Shown: positions 13,201-25,250 of the stretch, one piece after another
Layout: the number at the start of each line of letters is the position of its first letter
How positions within the stretch are numbered: the stretch's first letter is position 1
Assembly: GCA_016946835.1 (NCBI GenBank)
Contig: JACVTC010000135.1
Coordinates: 64,001-128,000 of the forward strand
From: Neocallimastix lanati (nom. inval.)
Taxonomy: Eukaryota > Neocallimastigomycota > Neocallimastigomycetes > Neocallimastigales > Neocallimastigaceae
Reading direction: 5' to 3'
Length of the DNA: 64,000 bases
Program-made: the position numbers and the translations under genes
Notes under the pieces: model-generated
Seen by the model: only the letters and a program-made list of their open reading frames with translations
Told to the model about the DNA's origin: nothing
Databases searched by the model: none

Positions 13201-16200
13201 TGGAATTAAAGGATACTTCTTGAACGGTGCTGAAACTGAAGGAAAACATCTAATTAAGTGTGATGGCACAACTCCATGTTCAGAAGAAGCTGATAGTTCT
13301 CATAGTGCCTTTGCTGGTGTAGGATCCATTATAGTGAAGAGTGATGAGGTCTATATGTGTGTGGCAGTCGGTTGTAGTGGTCCTGGGGTCGTGAAAATAG
13401 AAAGTACCTCGGCAACGAATACGGCCACAGACATATATAAAACCATTAAAATTAGTACAGCTAGTCAATTTTTAGATTTAGCTGCAAACGCTTTTAAAAG
13501 CTTTAAATTTGGAAATGATGGCAGTGTCATACTTCTTGAACCATTAGAACTTCAAAGTGCTCAAAGTGCCGATACTTATAATTTTAATAATTATGTTATT
13601 CAGAAGAATAATGTTGATCTTATTACTTCAGAAAGTATAACAGAAGCTGGCACTTATATCTTCTTTTTCGGAACAGATAATAAAATGGTGGAAATCCCAA
13701 CGGAAGGAACACTTCCAAATGTTATGGCCTATCAGTGTACGTTTATTGAGAATGAAAACCGATATGACAGTGGCGCCTATCAAATCAAACTTGATAAGTG
13801 TGTTCAGGTGAAAGGTTATGCTACCACTTCGGATAATAAATTGATTCAATGTAGTGGTTGGAAGCATGAAGGATGTACGGTGATCAACAATCCAAAGGCC
13901 TGTGACCCTGAGGATGAAGGTAGACTTGGCGTCGGTAAAAAGATTTGCTTAAACGGGGAAAGTATTTCACTTCCATCCACCACCGCCACCACCCCAGTTT
14001 ATCTTGCTTTCAAAACTCACAACACCAATCCGTACTACGGGTTAAGCGCTGAAAGTATCGTCTATCTTCAAGTTACTTCCAATTCCGTCATTGTTGTTGA
14101 TCCTGTTATCACAGAAAACTACACAATAGAAAATGATGTAGAGTTCATACTGAAAATTGATGAAGAGTATAAATTATACAAATATAATTCTGGAACTTTA
14201 GAACCCGTTGATGATAGTAATGGTGTCAAATCCTTTGAAAAAATTAGTAGTGATGACACCCTCTTTGTTGCTGAAGCCGTCTTGGATAAGGATACTACCA
14301 TTCTTTTCTATTGTTATGATGGTTCCTGTAGCAAGACGGAAGGATATATTGTAGTTGGTGGCACTGCTTATAGTAATGCTAATAATAAATGGGAGGCCGT
14401 TACAGGAGCAGGCGCAGCTGCATGTACTACCAGTGCAACTGAAGTAGGAAATGTTAAATTGGTTAGTAATGCATTTAAGCTATGCGTTCCAAATACAACT
14501 ACTTCAAAATTAGTAGATATTGGATCGGATGAATACTTCATTATTCCAGGTTCTTCTGGCACTAATCTTAAAATGTATGTTGCGGGTGCAACAAATACCA
14601 TTGTTGCTATTCCAAATCCTGAAAGTGGCTATTACTATATTAAAGATAATAAGATTTACGGTACTGATGGTACGGGAAAACTTGTTAAATGCGTCAGTAA
14701 AACTTGTTCCATTGAGGAAAGTCCAACCAACGGATTCTATTATAATAACAGAAAAATATCCGATAATAACAAGTTAATTCAAGTTACGGCTCCAACTACC
14801 CATACCATAACAGCTGCTACAGGGTATTATCTTGATGCCAATAAAAATTTAATCTATTGTAATGGCACAAAATGTAGTCATAGTGATGCTATCGGTTATT
14901 TTGTAAATAAAGGAGAAGAAAACAACTATATTAAATGTAGAAAGGATGGCTGTGTGGACTACAGCTTGGTCAACGGTGAATGTAACAGTGAGGCTCAGGT
15001 CGGGCAATTACTGAATGTGTCAGGCGTAAAGAAACTCTGCTTGAAGAATGGCATCAGTGTAACCTTCTCTACTGCTAAAAAGCTTGTCTATCAACAAAAT
15101 GGAAGTGTCTTCAGTGACTATATTAAGAAGAACACCTACTTTGGTTTATTGGATATCACGGAATCCTCCATGACCCTCTTGTTCGATAATGTAAACGATA
15201 ATTGGTGTGTCACCAATGATGAGTTGACAGCAAGCGTGTTAAGCGGTAGTTGTGCCACAGGATCTACACTCTTCAATTGTAATGAGGATGGAGTCTGTAT
15301 TGATACGACAGCTGATCCTCTCGAGGAGCTTCCAGCTTCCATTCGTAATGTGAAGGAGGTCAAGAGCGAAGAGGAGGTGGAAAATACCAGTGCAGCCGAT
15401 CTTAAGATTGAATGTGAAGTTCTTAACGGAAACAACTGTGCCCCCAAAACGTATTATCTTGCCGATTCCTCATCCTATGCTTTGGTTGATGATTTTGGCT
15501 TACTTTATTACTGTGAAAGTGAGGGAACACCATGCTTAGCAATTCGTGAAGTTGGTCACTATATTATTAGTGAAACTGTCGGCTATTCCTGTAAATATCA
15601 AGGAGACGAGGTCATTTGTGAAAAAACAATCATTGGTTCAGCTTGTGCCAGTCAACAAGATATTGGAAAGGTCTTCCTTGCCAATGGAAAACTTTCTCTT
15701 TGTCTCAACTACGACGCCAATGAAACTAAGGAATATTCTGTGGAATTAAATACCAACAACTCAGGTAAATACGTTATTGCCAAGGGTTCCAATGATATAT
15801 TTGGAATGGAAAGCAATAATTATGCTATCATCAATATTACAGATAAAATCATTACTTTGAATACCAAATGTAAGTAAACAGAAATTGATTATATATACAT
15901 AGAATTATGTTTTTTTTTTTTTTTTTTTTTTTTATTTGTTTATCTATCATTGAAAATTATGTTAATTTATAATTATAGAATATTAAAACAATTATTAATT
16001 ATTATTCTACTCTATTCTTTTATTTTTTTTTCTCTCTCTCTATCATATAAAGATGAAAACAAGTTAAAATATGTCTATGCAAATATCAAGGATAACTATA
16101 AGATACTTGAAAAAGGAGACACATGTCCAAAGACGACTGGAGCCACCCCAACCTGGGACAGCTCAAAAATCATAGAAATGAAATGTACCAATGGTATTTG

Positions 16201-16237
16201 CTGTAAATGTGATATAGATGGGGAGTGTCCATCATAA
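7272..16237 (+). CDS. Gene 2: scaffoldin-like secreted repeat protein, 2239 aa, 6 exons
   Basis: Exons 7272-7294, 8371-8441, 8604-10121, 10580-12421, 12789-15869 and 16053-16237. They sum to 6720 nt with one open frame. The first exon (MFGRKFFR) joins in phase 2 to NCLLPVFTVIAILG..., giving a signal peptide that ends near LAVD (about residue 28). Without exon 1 an in-frame TAA lies just upstream of exon 2 and no ATG exists, so the split start is needed. Residues 32-537 and 538-1151 hold arrays of GYYLNGK / GVYLDEA / YYINNAQ repeats of about 35 aa, each with paired cysteines. CSGWKNDPC lies near residue 1066 and CSGWKHEGC near 1506. The single C-YDGS-C-SKTEGYI module is at about 1592-1740, the acidic linker at about 2002-2035, the C-terminal domain to 2178, and the tail YENKLKYVYA... 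to 2239. No catalytic, dockerin or membrane-anchor segment is visible. Scaffold role is inferred from family resemblance. Confidence 0.85.
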
Positions 16238-16789
16238 ATAATTTAGTAAAAAAAAACAATTTTATTAAAGAAAAATGAAATTTATTTTTTAAAATAATAA
16301 AAATTATAATAATAATAATAAACGATAATAATAATAATAATAATAATAATAATATTAACCATCTTAATAATAATAATAACAATTTTAATAATAAAAATAT
16401 ATTTAACAATTATTTTGATTTTTTATTTAAAGAAGAAATAGATAATTTTCTTTTCTTTTTTTTTTTGGTCATAACTATAAAAATAATTTTAAAACTTATT
16501 TATAAATAATTTTATTTAAAATAATTTATCTTTTTAAAAAAAAAAAAAAAAGTATACAATTAATAATTTATTTAAATCCATTATTATTACTTTTGATATT
16601 ATTTTTATTTATAAATAGGCCTTTAAAGTATCATATATAAAAATTATTATAAATATTAAAAGAATTAATTTTTTTCATTAGTGATAAATATTATGTAAAT
16701 AAAATGAAAAATTATTAATAAAATATATAATAAATATGAATATTAAGTTAAATAAATAATTACTTAAAAATAATCTTATAAATATGAAC

Positions 16790-16824
<35 letters not shown>

Positions 16825-17309
16825 TAAAAATAATAATAAATAATAATAAATAATAATAAATAATAATAATATTAATATAAGAAATTAATATTATCATATT
16901 ATTATGATAATTAATTAATATTATTATTAATAATAATAATATTAATTATTATTTATTATTATTATTGTTAGTATTAATTATAAATAACAATCTTTTAATA
17001 TTATTATTATTTATTATTATTATTGTTTGTATTAATTATAAGTAGAAATCTTTTATTAATATTATTATTATTGTTATTTATTATTATTATTATTAAGTAT
17101 AACAAACAATCTTTTATTAATATTATTTATTATAATTATTATTTATTAATTATAAATAATCTTTTATTAATATTATTTATTATTATAATTATTATAAATT
17201 ATTATTATTATAATTCATTATTTATTAATTGTAAAATTTATTATTACATATTATTAGAATATATAAATAATGTATTACATTATACATAATGATAATTATT
17301 AAAAAGATT
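16238..17309. other. Gene-free AT-rich spacer after gene 2
   Basis: Contains small AAT and ATT runs (16309-16352, 16796-16870) and irregular ATTATT sequence. Open frames here are low-complexity Ile/Leu/Tyr or Asn artefacts of the repeats. Confidence 0.6.
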
Positions 17310-20300
17310 TTTTATAATTTATTATTATTTAATATTATTATTTATTATTATTATTTATAATTAATTATTTATTATTAATTATTATTATTATTATTTATTA
17401 TTTATTATTATTTATTATTTATTATTTATTATTTAATTATTTATTATTTATTATTTATTATTTATTATTTATTATTATTTATTATTTATTATTTATTATT
17501 TATTATTTATTATTTATTATTTATTATTATTATTATTATTATTATATTATTATTTATTATTTATTATTTATTATTTATTATTTATTATTATTTATTATTT
17601 ATTATTTATTATTTATTATTATTATTATTATTATTTATTATTTATTATTTATTATTTATTATTTATTATTATTTATTATTTATAATATATTATTTATTAT
17701 TTATTATTTATTATTATTTATTATTTATTATTTATTATTTATTATTTATTATTTATTATTTATTATTTATTATTTATTATTATTTATTATTTATTATTTA
17801 TTATTTATTATTTATTATTTATTATTTATTATTTATTATATATTATTTATTATATATTATTTATTATTATTATTTATTATTATTATTTATTTATTATTAT
17901 TATTTATCTATTATTATTATTATTTATTATTATTATTTATTATTTATCATTTATCTTTTATTATTATTATTCAATAATTTATTATTATTATTTATTATTT
18001 AATATTTATTATTATTTATTATTATTTATTATTTATTATTTATTATTTAATTATTTATTATTTATTATTTATTATTTATTATTTATTATTATTTATTATT
18101 TATTATTTATTATTTATTATTTATTATTTATTATTTATTATATATTATTTATTATATATTATTTATTATTATTATTTATTATTATTATTTATTTATTATT
18201 ATTATTTATTATTTATCATTTATCTTTTATTATTATTATTCAATAATTTATTATTATTATTTATTATTTAATATATAATATTTATTATTTATTATTCCAT
18301 TATCTATTATTATTATTTATTATTTATTATTTATTATTTATTATTTATTATTTATTATTATTTATTATTTATTATTTATTATTTATTATTTATTATTTAT
18401 TATTTATTATATATTATTTATTATATATTATTTATTATTATTATTTATTATTATTATTTATTTATTATTATTATTATTTATCTATTATTATTATTATTTA
18501 TTATTATTATTTATTATTTATCATTTATCTTTTATTATTATTATTCAATAATTTATTATTATTATTTATTATTTAATATTTATTATTATTTATTATTATT
18601 TATTATTTATTATTTATTATTTAATTATTTATTATTTATTATTTATTATTTATTATTTAATTATTTATTATTTATTATTTATTATTTATTATTTATTATT
18701 ATTTATTATTTATTATTTATTATTTATTATTTATTATTTATTATTTATTATATATTATTTATTATATATTATTTATTATTATTATTTATTATTATTATTT
18801 ATTTATTATTATTATTATTTATCTATTATTATTATTATTTATTATTATTATTTATTATTATTATTTATTATTTATTATTTATTATTTATTATTTATTATT
18901 TATTATTTATTATTTATTATTATTTATTATTATTTATTATTTATTATTTATTATTTAATTATTTATTATTTATTATTTATTATTTATTATTTATTATTAT
19001 TTATTATTTATTATTTATTATTTATTATTTATTATTTATTATTTATTATATATTATTTATTATATATTATTTATTATTATTATTTATTATTATTATTTAT
19101 TTATTATTATTATTATTTATCTATTATTATTATTATTTATTATTATTATTTATTATTTATCATTTATCTTTTATTATTATTATTCAATAATTTATTATTA
19201 TTATTTATTATTTAATATATAATATTTATTATTTATTATTCCATTATCTATTATTATTATTTATTATTTATTATTTATTATTTATTATTTATTATTTATT
19301 ATTATTTATTATTTATTATTTACTATTATTTTTTATTATTTATTATTATTATTTATATTTATTATTTATTATTTATTATTTATCTATTATTATTATTTAT
19401 TATTATTTATTATTTATCTATTATTATTATTATTATTATTTATTATTATTTATTAATATTATTATTTATTATTATTATTATTTATTATTATTTATTAATA
19501 TTATTATTTATTATTATTATTATTTATTATTATTTATTATTATTATTATTTATTATTATTTATTATTATTATTATTTATTATTATTTATTATTATTGCTT
19601 ATTATTATTTATTATTATTATTTATATTTATTATTTGTTATTTATTATTATTTATTATTATTATTATTATTATTTATTATTATTGCTTATTATTATTTAT
19701 TATTATTATTTATATTTATTATTTGTTATTTATTATTTTTTATTTTTTATTTATTATTTATTATTTATTATTAATATTTATTATTTATTATTTAATTAAT
19801 ACTATTATTATTATTATTTATTATTTATTATTTATTATTTATTTACTTATATTTATTAATATATTTATTTAAATTTATATTATTTATTTACTTGTTATTT
19901 ATTTATTATTAATTTATTTATTTTTATTATTTATTTACTTATATTTATTAATATATTTATTTAAATTTATATTATTTATTTACATATTATTTACTTATTA
20001 TTAATTTATTTATTTTTATTATTTATTTACTTATATTTATTAATATATTTATTTAAATATATATTATTTATTTACTTGTTATTTATTTATTATTTATTAT
20101 TTATTATTTATTATTTATTATTATTATTTGTTATTTGTTATTATTATTATTATTTATTATTTATTATTTATTATTTATTATTTATTTATTTATTTTTATT
20201 ATATTCACTTATATTTATTAATATATTTATTTAAATATATATTATATATTTACTCATTATTTATTTATTATTTATTTATTTATTTTTATATTATTTATTT

Positions 20301-20440
20301 ACATATTATAAATTAATTTACTTATATATTATATATTATTGTTTATTCATTTATTCATTTATATTTATTAATATATTTATTTATTTTTATATTATTTATT
20401 TATTTATTCATTTATTAATTTATTAATATAATATATAAGT
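17310..20440. repeat. TTATTATT satellite-like array with higher-order structure
   Basis: About 3.1 kb of TTA/TTTA units in the T-rich orientation. A distinctive segment, TATCATTTATCTTTTATTAT followed by TTCAATAATTTATT, recurs near 17946, 18215, 18519 and 19159. A second marker, ATTCCATTATCTATTATTAT, recurs near 18294 and 19248. This shows duplication of units of a few hundred bases rather than only single-triplet slippage. Confidence 0.9.
19841..20120. repeat. 92-bp tandem repeat, about three copies
   Basis: The segment ATTTACTTATATTTATTAAT begins at 19841, 19933 and 20025, an exact 92-base period. Each is followed by the same TATTTATTTAAAT and ATTTATTAATTT-like blocks. A diverged further copy (ATTCACTTATATTTATT) is near 20203. 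Confidence 0.8.
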
Positions 20441-20855
20441 ATAAACAAATTTTAAGATTAATTATTTGCTAAGAAATTATTACAATATTTATTCAATTAT
20501 ACATTCGTAAATCATTATTGCTATAAAAAAATAGTATTTATTATAAAAAAAAAAAATGAAGTTTAATTATAATAGTTTATTATTTTTGGTATTTATTTTA
20601 TTCAATTGCTGTACAATTCAAAATATTAACTATCTCTTTTTTTCAAAAAATGTTAATATAGAATTTATAAATATTGATTAATTATTGATTATAAAATAAT
20701 AATTATCTTTCATTTTCTAAAAATTCTTTATTAACCTTTTTAAGTCAATAGTTTCTTACTAACTATAATCAATGTTTTTATTCCTTTATATACAATACAA
20801 TTTTTTAATAGAAAAAAATATACAAATTTTAAATTTAATAATATTAATAAAAATA
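20441..20855. other. Unique AT-rich spacer within the gene 2-gene 3 intergenic region
   Basis: Non-repetitive sequence between the TTATT array and the AAGAAT array. No open reading frame with coding-like composition and no recognisable RNA or element. Confidence 0.5.
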
Positions 20856-21316
20856 AGAATAATAAGAATAATAATAAGAATAAGAAGATGAATAAGAATA
20901 AGAATAAGAATAGGAATAGGAATAAGAATAGGAATAGGAATAAGAATGAGAAGAATAAGAATAGGAATAAGAATAAGAATGAGAAGAATAAAAATAGGAA
21001 TATGAATAGGAATAAGAATAAGAATGAGAAGAATAAAAATAGGAATATGAATAGAAATAAGAATAAGAATGAGAAGAATAAGAATAGGAATAAGAATAAG
21101 AATTAGAAGAATAAGAATAAGAATAAGAATGAGAAAAATAAGAATAAGAATAGAGATAAGAATAAGAATAGGAATAATAATAATTAGAATAATAATAAGA
21201 ATAAGAATAAGAATAAAAATAAGAATGAGAATGAGAAGAATAATAATAAGAATAAGAATAAGAATAAGAATAGGAATATTAATAATAAGAATAAGAATAA
21301 GAATAAGAATAGGAAT

Positions 21317-21357
<41 letters not shown>

Positions 21358-21391
21358 GAATAATAATAAGAATAAGAATAAGAATAGGAAT

Positions 21392-21426
<35 letters not shown>

Positions 21427-21448
21427 GAATAAGAATAAGAATATTAAT

Positions 21449-21486
<38 letters not shown>

Positions 21487-21487
21487 G
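20856..21487. repeat. AAGAAT/AGGAAT hexanucleotide array
   Basis: About 630 bases of GAATAAGAATAAGAATAGG-type units grading into AATAAT runs. One strand is purine-rich with regular AGGAAT and GAGAAG variants. Open frames on both strands (Asn/Lys/Arg or Ile/Leu only) are products of the hexamer periodicity. Confidence 0.9.
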
Positions 21488-21540
21488 TAAAAAGGTCATT
21501 AATTATTCCTTTTTTTTTATTATTTATTGGTATTAAAATT

Positions 21541-22023
21541 AATTACAATTATCATGATTTTGATTACAATTATTATTTACTATTTATTATATATTATTTA
21601 TTAATTAATTATTATTATTATTATTATTAGCATTATTATTTATTATAATTATTTTTTACTATTTAATTATTATTATTATTATTATTATTAATACTATTTA
21701 CTAGTTAATTATCATTTGTATTATTATTATTATTTACTATCTAATTATTATTATTATTATTATTATTAATACTATTTACTAGTTAATTATCATTTGTATT
21801 ATTATTATTATTTACTATCTAATTATTATTATTATTATTATTATTTATTATTATTATTTTTTTACTATCTAATTATTATTATTATTATTATTATTTACTA
21901 TCTAATTATTATTATTATTATTATTATTTACTATCTAATTATTATTATTATTATTATTATTTACTATCTAATTATTATTATTATTATTATTATTAATACT
22001 ATTTACTAGTTAATTATCATTTG

Positions 22024-22073
<50 letters not shown>

Positions 22074-22252
22074 GTATTATTAGTATTATTTATTATTATT
22101 ATTTATTATTATTATTTTTTTTTTACTATCTAATTATTATAATTATTATTTACTATTTATTATATATTAATTTTTATTATTAATATTAAAATTTATTATT
22201 ATTATTATTATTTACTATTTATTATATATTAGCTATTATTATTATAATTAAA

Positions 22253-22283
<31 letters not shown>

Positions 22284-22306
22284 TTTATTATTTATTATCT
22301 AATTAC

Positions 22307-22346
<40 letters not shown>

Positions 22347-22440
22347 TACTATTTATTATATATTAGTTATTAGTTATTAGTTATTAATAATTAAATAAAC
22401 CAATATTTATTAATTATTATTACTTGTTATTAATACTCTA
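21541..22440. repeat. ATT array with 78-bp repeat units
   Basis: Pure ATT runs broken by TTTACTATCTAATTATT and ATACTATTTACTAGTTAATT segments. The latter recurs at 21691, 21769 and 21996; the first two copies are 78 bases apart. The array ends about 100 bp before the gene 3 leader. Confidence 0.85.
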
Positions 22441-22540
22441 ATAATAATAATTAGGAATAATTATTTTTAACCCCTAATCATACCAAAATTATTAAATGTA
22501 AAAAATTATTGTTTTAGACGCTTTCCATTTACTGTTTTGT

Positions 22541-22765
22541 CAATTAGAAAACTTTAAAAATTTGGTCAATATAAATTTCGTTTGAATGAATTGAGATTTC
22601 ATTCCAAAGTACTTTTTTTTTTTTTGAATTGTAATATAGTTTATTTTGTAGATATTTACTTGTAGATTTCAATTTTAATATTTTTTACCCTATCAATTAT
22701 ATCAAAATTTACAAGAAAGTGATCTTTGAAGTTTTCCATTTTCTAAAACTTTATTAGGCCTGAAA
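22541..22765 (+). promoter_or_regulatory. Conserved leader block upstream of gene 3
   Basis: Same ordered elements as the gene 2 block: ATATAAATTTCGTTTGAATGA with TTGAGATTTC (about 22569-22600); AATTGTAATATAG; TTTACTTGTAGATTT; GTGATCTTTGAAGTTTT; and AAACTTTATTAGGCCTGAAA next to the ATG at 22766. It begins where the ATT repeat array ends. Promoter and 5' UTR function is inferred from conservation and position. Confidence 0.65.
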
Positions 22766-24904
22766 ATGTTTGGTAGAAAAATATTTAGGTAGGCATGAAA
22801 GTTTGGAAAAATTTTATAATTATGAGTTTTTGTGGAGGTTTTGAATAATATTTTTTTATTTTTTTTTTTTTTTTCAATTTTTATTTAATAATAGGTAGTT
22901 TTGATTTTCTTTTTTTCAATTTTTATTTAATAATAAGGAGTTTTGAAGTGTTTTTTTTAACAAATAAAAAATAAATTTAGAAATATATTACAATGTTTAT
23001 ATACAAACTTTACATATTATTTAAAATGGAAAATACAATAAAATAAAAAAATAGGAATATATAATTAAAAAATTTTTATTAAATGACACTGTTATAGATC
23101 TATCAAATGAAAATTTAAATATATAATATTTTATTATTACTTGAAATAAATAAAAATCAGATTCTCATTTTATTAATAATAAAATAACATAAAATAAAAA
23201 AATAAACCTAATAATACTTTTTTCTTTTATAACATTTTATCAAATAAGAAATAATTGTTTACTACCAATCTTTACAATTTTATTTCTGCTTTATGACTAT
23301 GGAGTTCAAGCACAAGCTACAGCTCCTAATGGTATTTATATTGAAATTGAAATATCTATTTTATCTTAATCATCCTTTTTTAAAATATAGATAAGAATAA
23401 TAAAATATTAATAAAAAATCTTTCTCTTTACACTTATTTTAGTTCTTCCAACTTGTGCCAATGCTGTCAATGCTAAAACACCTGCAAGTATAAAAGCAAA
23501 GTGTTTAGCAACTAGTGGTGCTCTGGCTACCGCAGGCTACGTCTGTATAAATTCTTCGAAAACTGAACTCTATAACACAGTGACTGCTCCCTCCGACTCT
23601 TGTACGAAGATATCGTTGACCGACAATGCCTATTACGTCTTTGTCTGTACGGATGTTGCTCAATGTACATTAGAGACATCTCCTGCTTCATTTACGGGAA
23701 ACCTATTAATCTATCAATATAAAAGCGGTCAATTAATCCAACTCAAGAATAATAAGTATTATTTACAAGGTACAAAAATGCTTAGTTGTTTAAAAGGAAC
23801 TTCATTCAATAGTGACCCCACAGATTTTTCTGATAATGGTAAGTGTACTGTCGCAGCGGATGGTATCTATATCAATCCAGATACTGACTCCACACAAGCC
23901 CTTTCCGCTAAACCTCTTGTTAAAGTAACTGCTGGTGATGGAACCGCTAGTACTGGATTAACCATTGCCCCAGGAAACTATTATGTTGATCAGAGTAGTG
24001 AAAATGGAGGTAGCTATAGTAAATTAATCTATTGTTCCAGTGCTACTTCCTGTCAATCCATAGCTCCATCAGATGGTATTTACATTAATGCTGATGACTC
24101 AGAACAAATTTCATGTACGGGTGGTACTTGCACATCCGGTAATGCTGGCAGTACTGCTATCTATTTAAATCCAGCCGTCTCTGGTGACCTCACTAAAGCC
24201 TTAATCAGTTGTACCCAAAGTAGTACTTGTTCTGCAATAAATGGTGTGGATAAGAAATACTACATGGAAGGTGCCGACGACAGTGGTGTTTTAATCAAAT
24301 GTACCACTGCTGAAGGATGTCGGAAAATCATTGCTTCAACAACGGCGGTTTATCTCGATGAAGGTTCTGAAAGTAGCGGTTACACCAAAGTCATTCAATG
24401 TCCTTCCGGTTATGGAGATTGCAAATTAGTGGCCTATTCTGCAGATAATGATGTTTATATTGATGGTGATGACAATCATAATCTAATTATTTCTGGAAGT
24501 TCCAAATATACTACGGCGAAGAAGACTTCCGGTTTCTACATCGATAAACTGAACTCCAAAAATGTCATTAGCTGTACCAGTGATGGTTGTACCTCCTCTC
24601 CAGGAAGTACTCTTAAAGGACATCATTATATTGATGGAACCGATGCTAACGGAAAGAAATTAATTACCTACGATTCTTCTGGGGGTACTTCAGCTAATAC
24701 TTTAATTGCAAGTGTTGAAGAAGGAAATATCTACTTTATCGATGGTTCTAATCCAAAAAAAATCATTAATTGTACAGGAGCTGCAGGAGGTGCTGCCTGT
24801 GCTCTAGAAACCCCAAACTTGACGAACGTATTTAAATTTTATGAAAGTGACGATGATCACATCATTAACTGTTCCTCTGATGGATGTATCTATGCCAAAG
24901 GTGA

Positions 24905-24948
<44 letters not shown>

Positions 24949-25218
24949 AAATACATATAGATTAAATATATTTAATTCATTAATTTTGTTCTATATGGCT
25001 ATTTTTTTTTATTTTTATATTCCTTAAAAAAGTTTTTATATATTTTTTTTTCTCTTTTGTTTTAAAATTTTATTATTTATATTTGTTTTGATTTGATTTC
25101 TTTTGCCTGTTTTATTTATTTTAGAGTTCATTATATTATTTAATGAATTTATTCTTTTTTTCAATTTTAAAACTTATTTTTTATTGTTTAATTGAATGAA
25201 TTTAAAATAGGAATTTTA

Positions 25219-25250
<32 letters not shown>

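Noticed and set aside
20786-21536. Long open frames on both strands over the hexamer array (Asn/Lys/Arg or Ile/Leu polymers).
   Set aside because: They follow directly from AAGAAT periodicity, lack any non-repetitive coding segment and end at the array borders.
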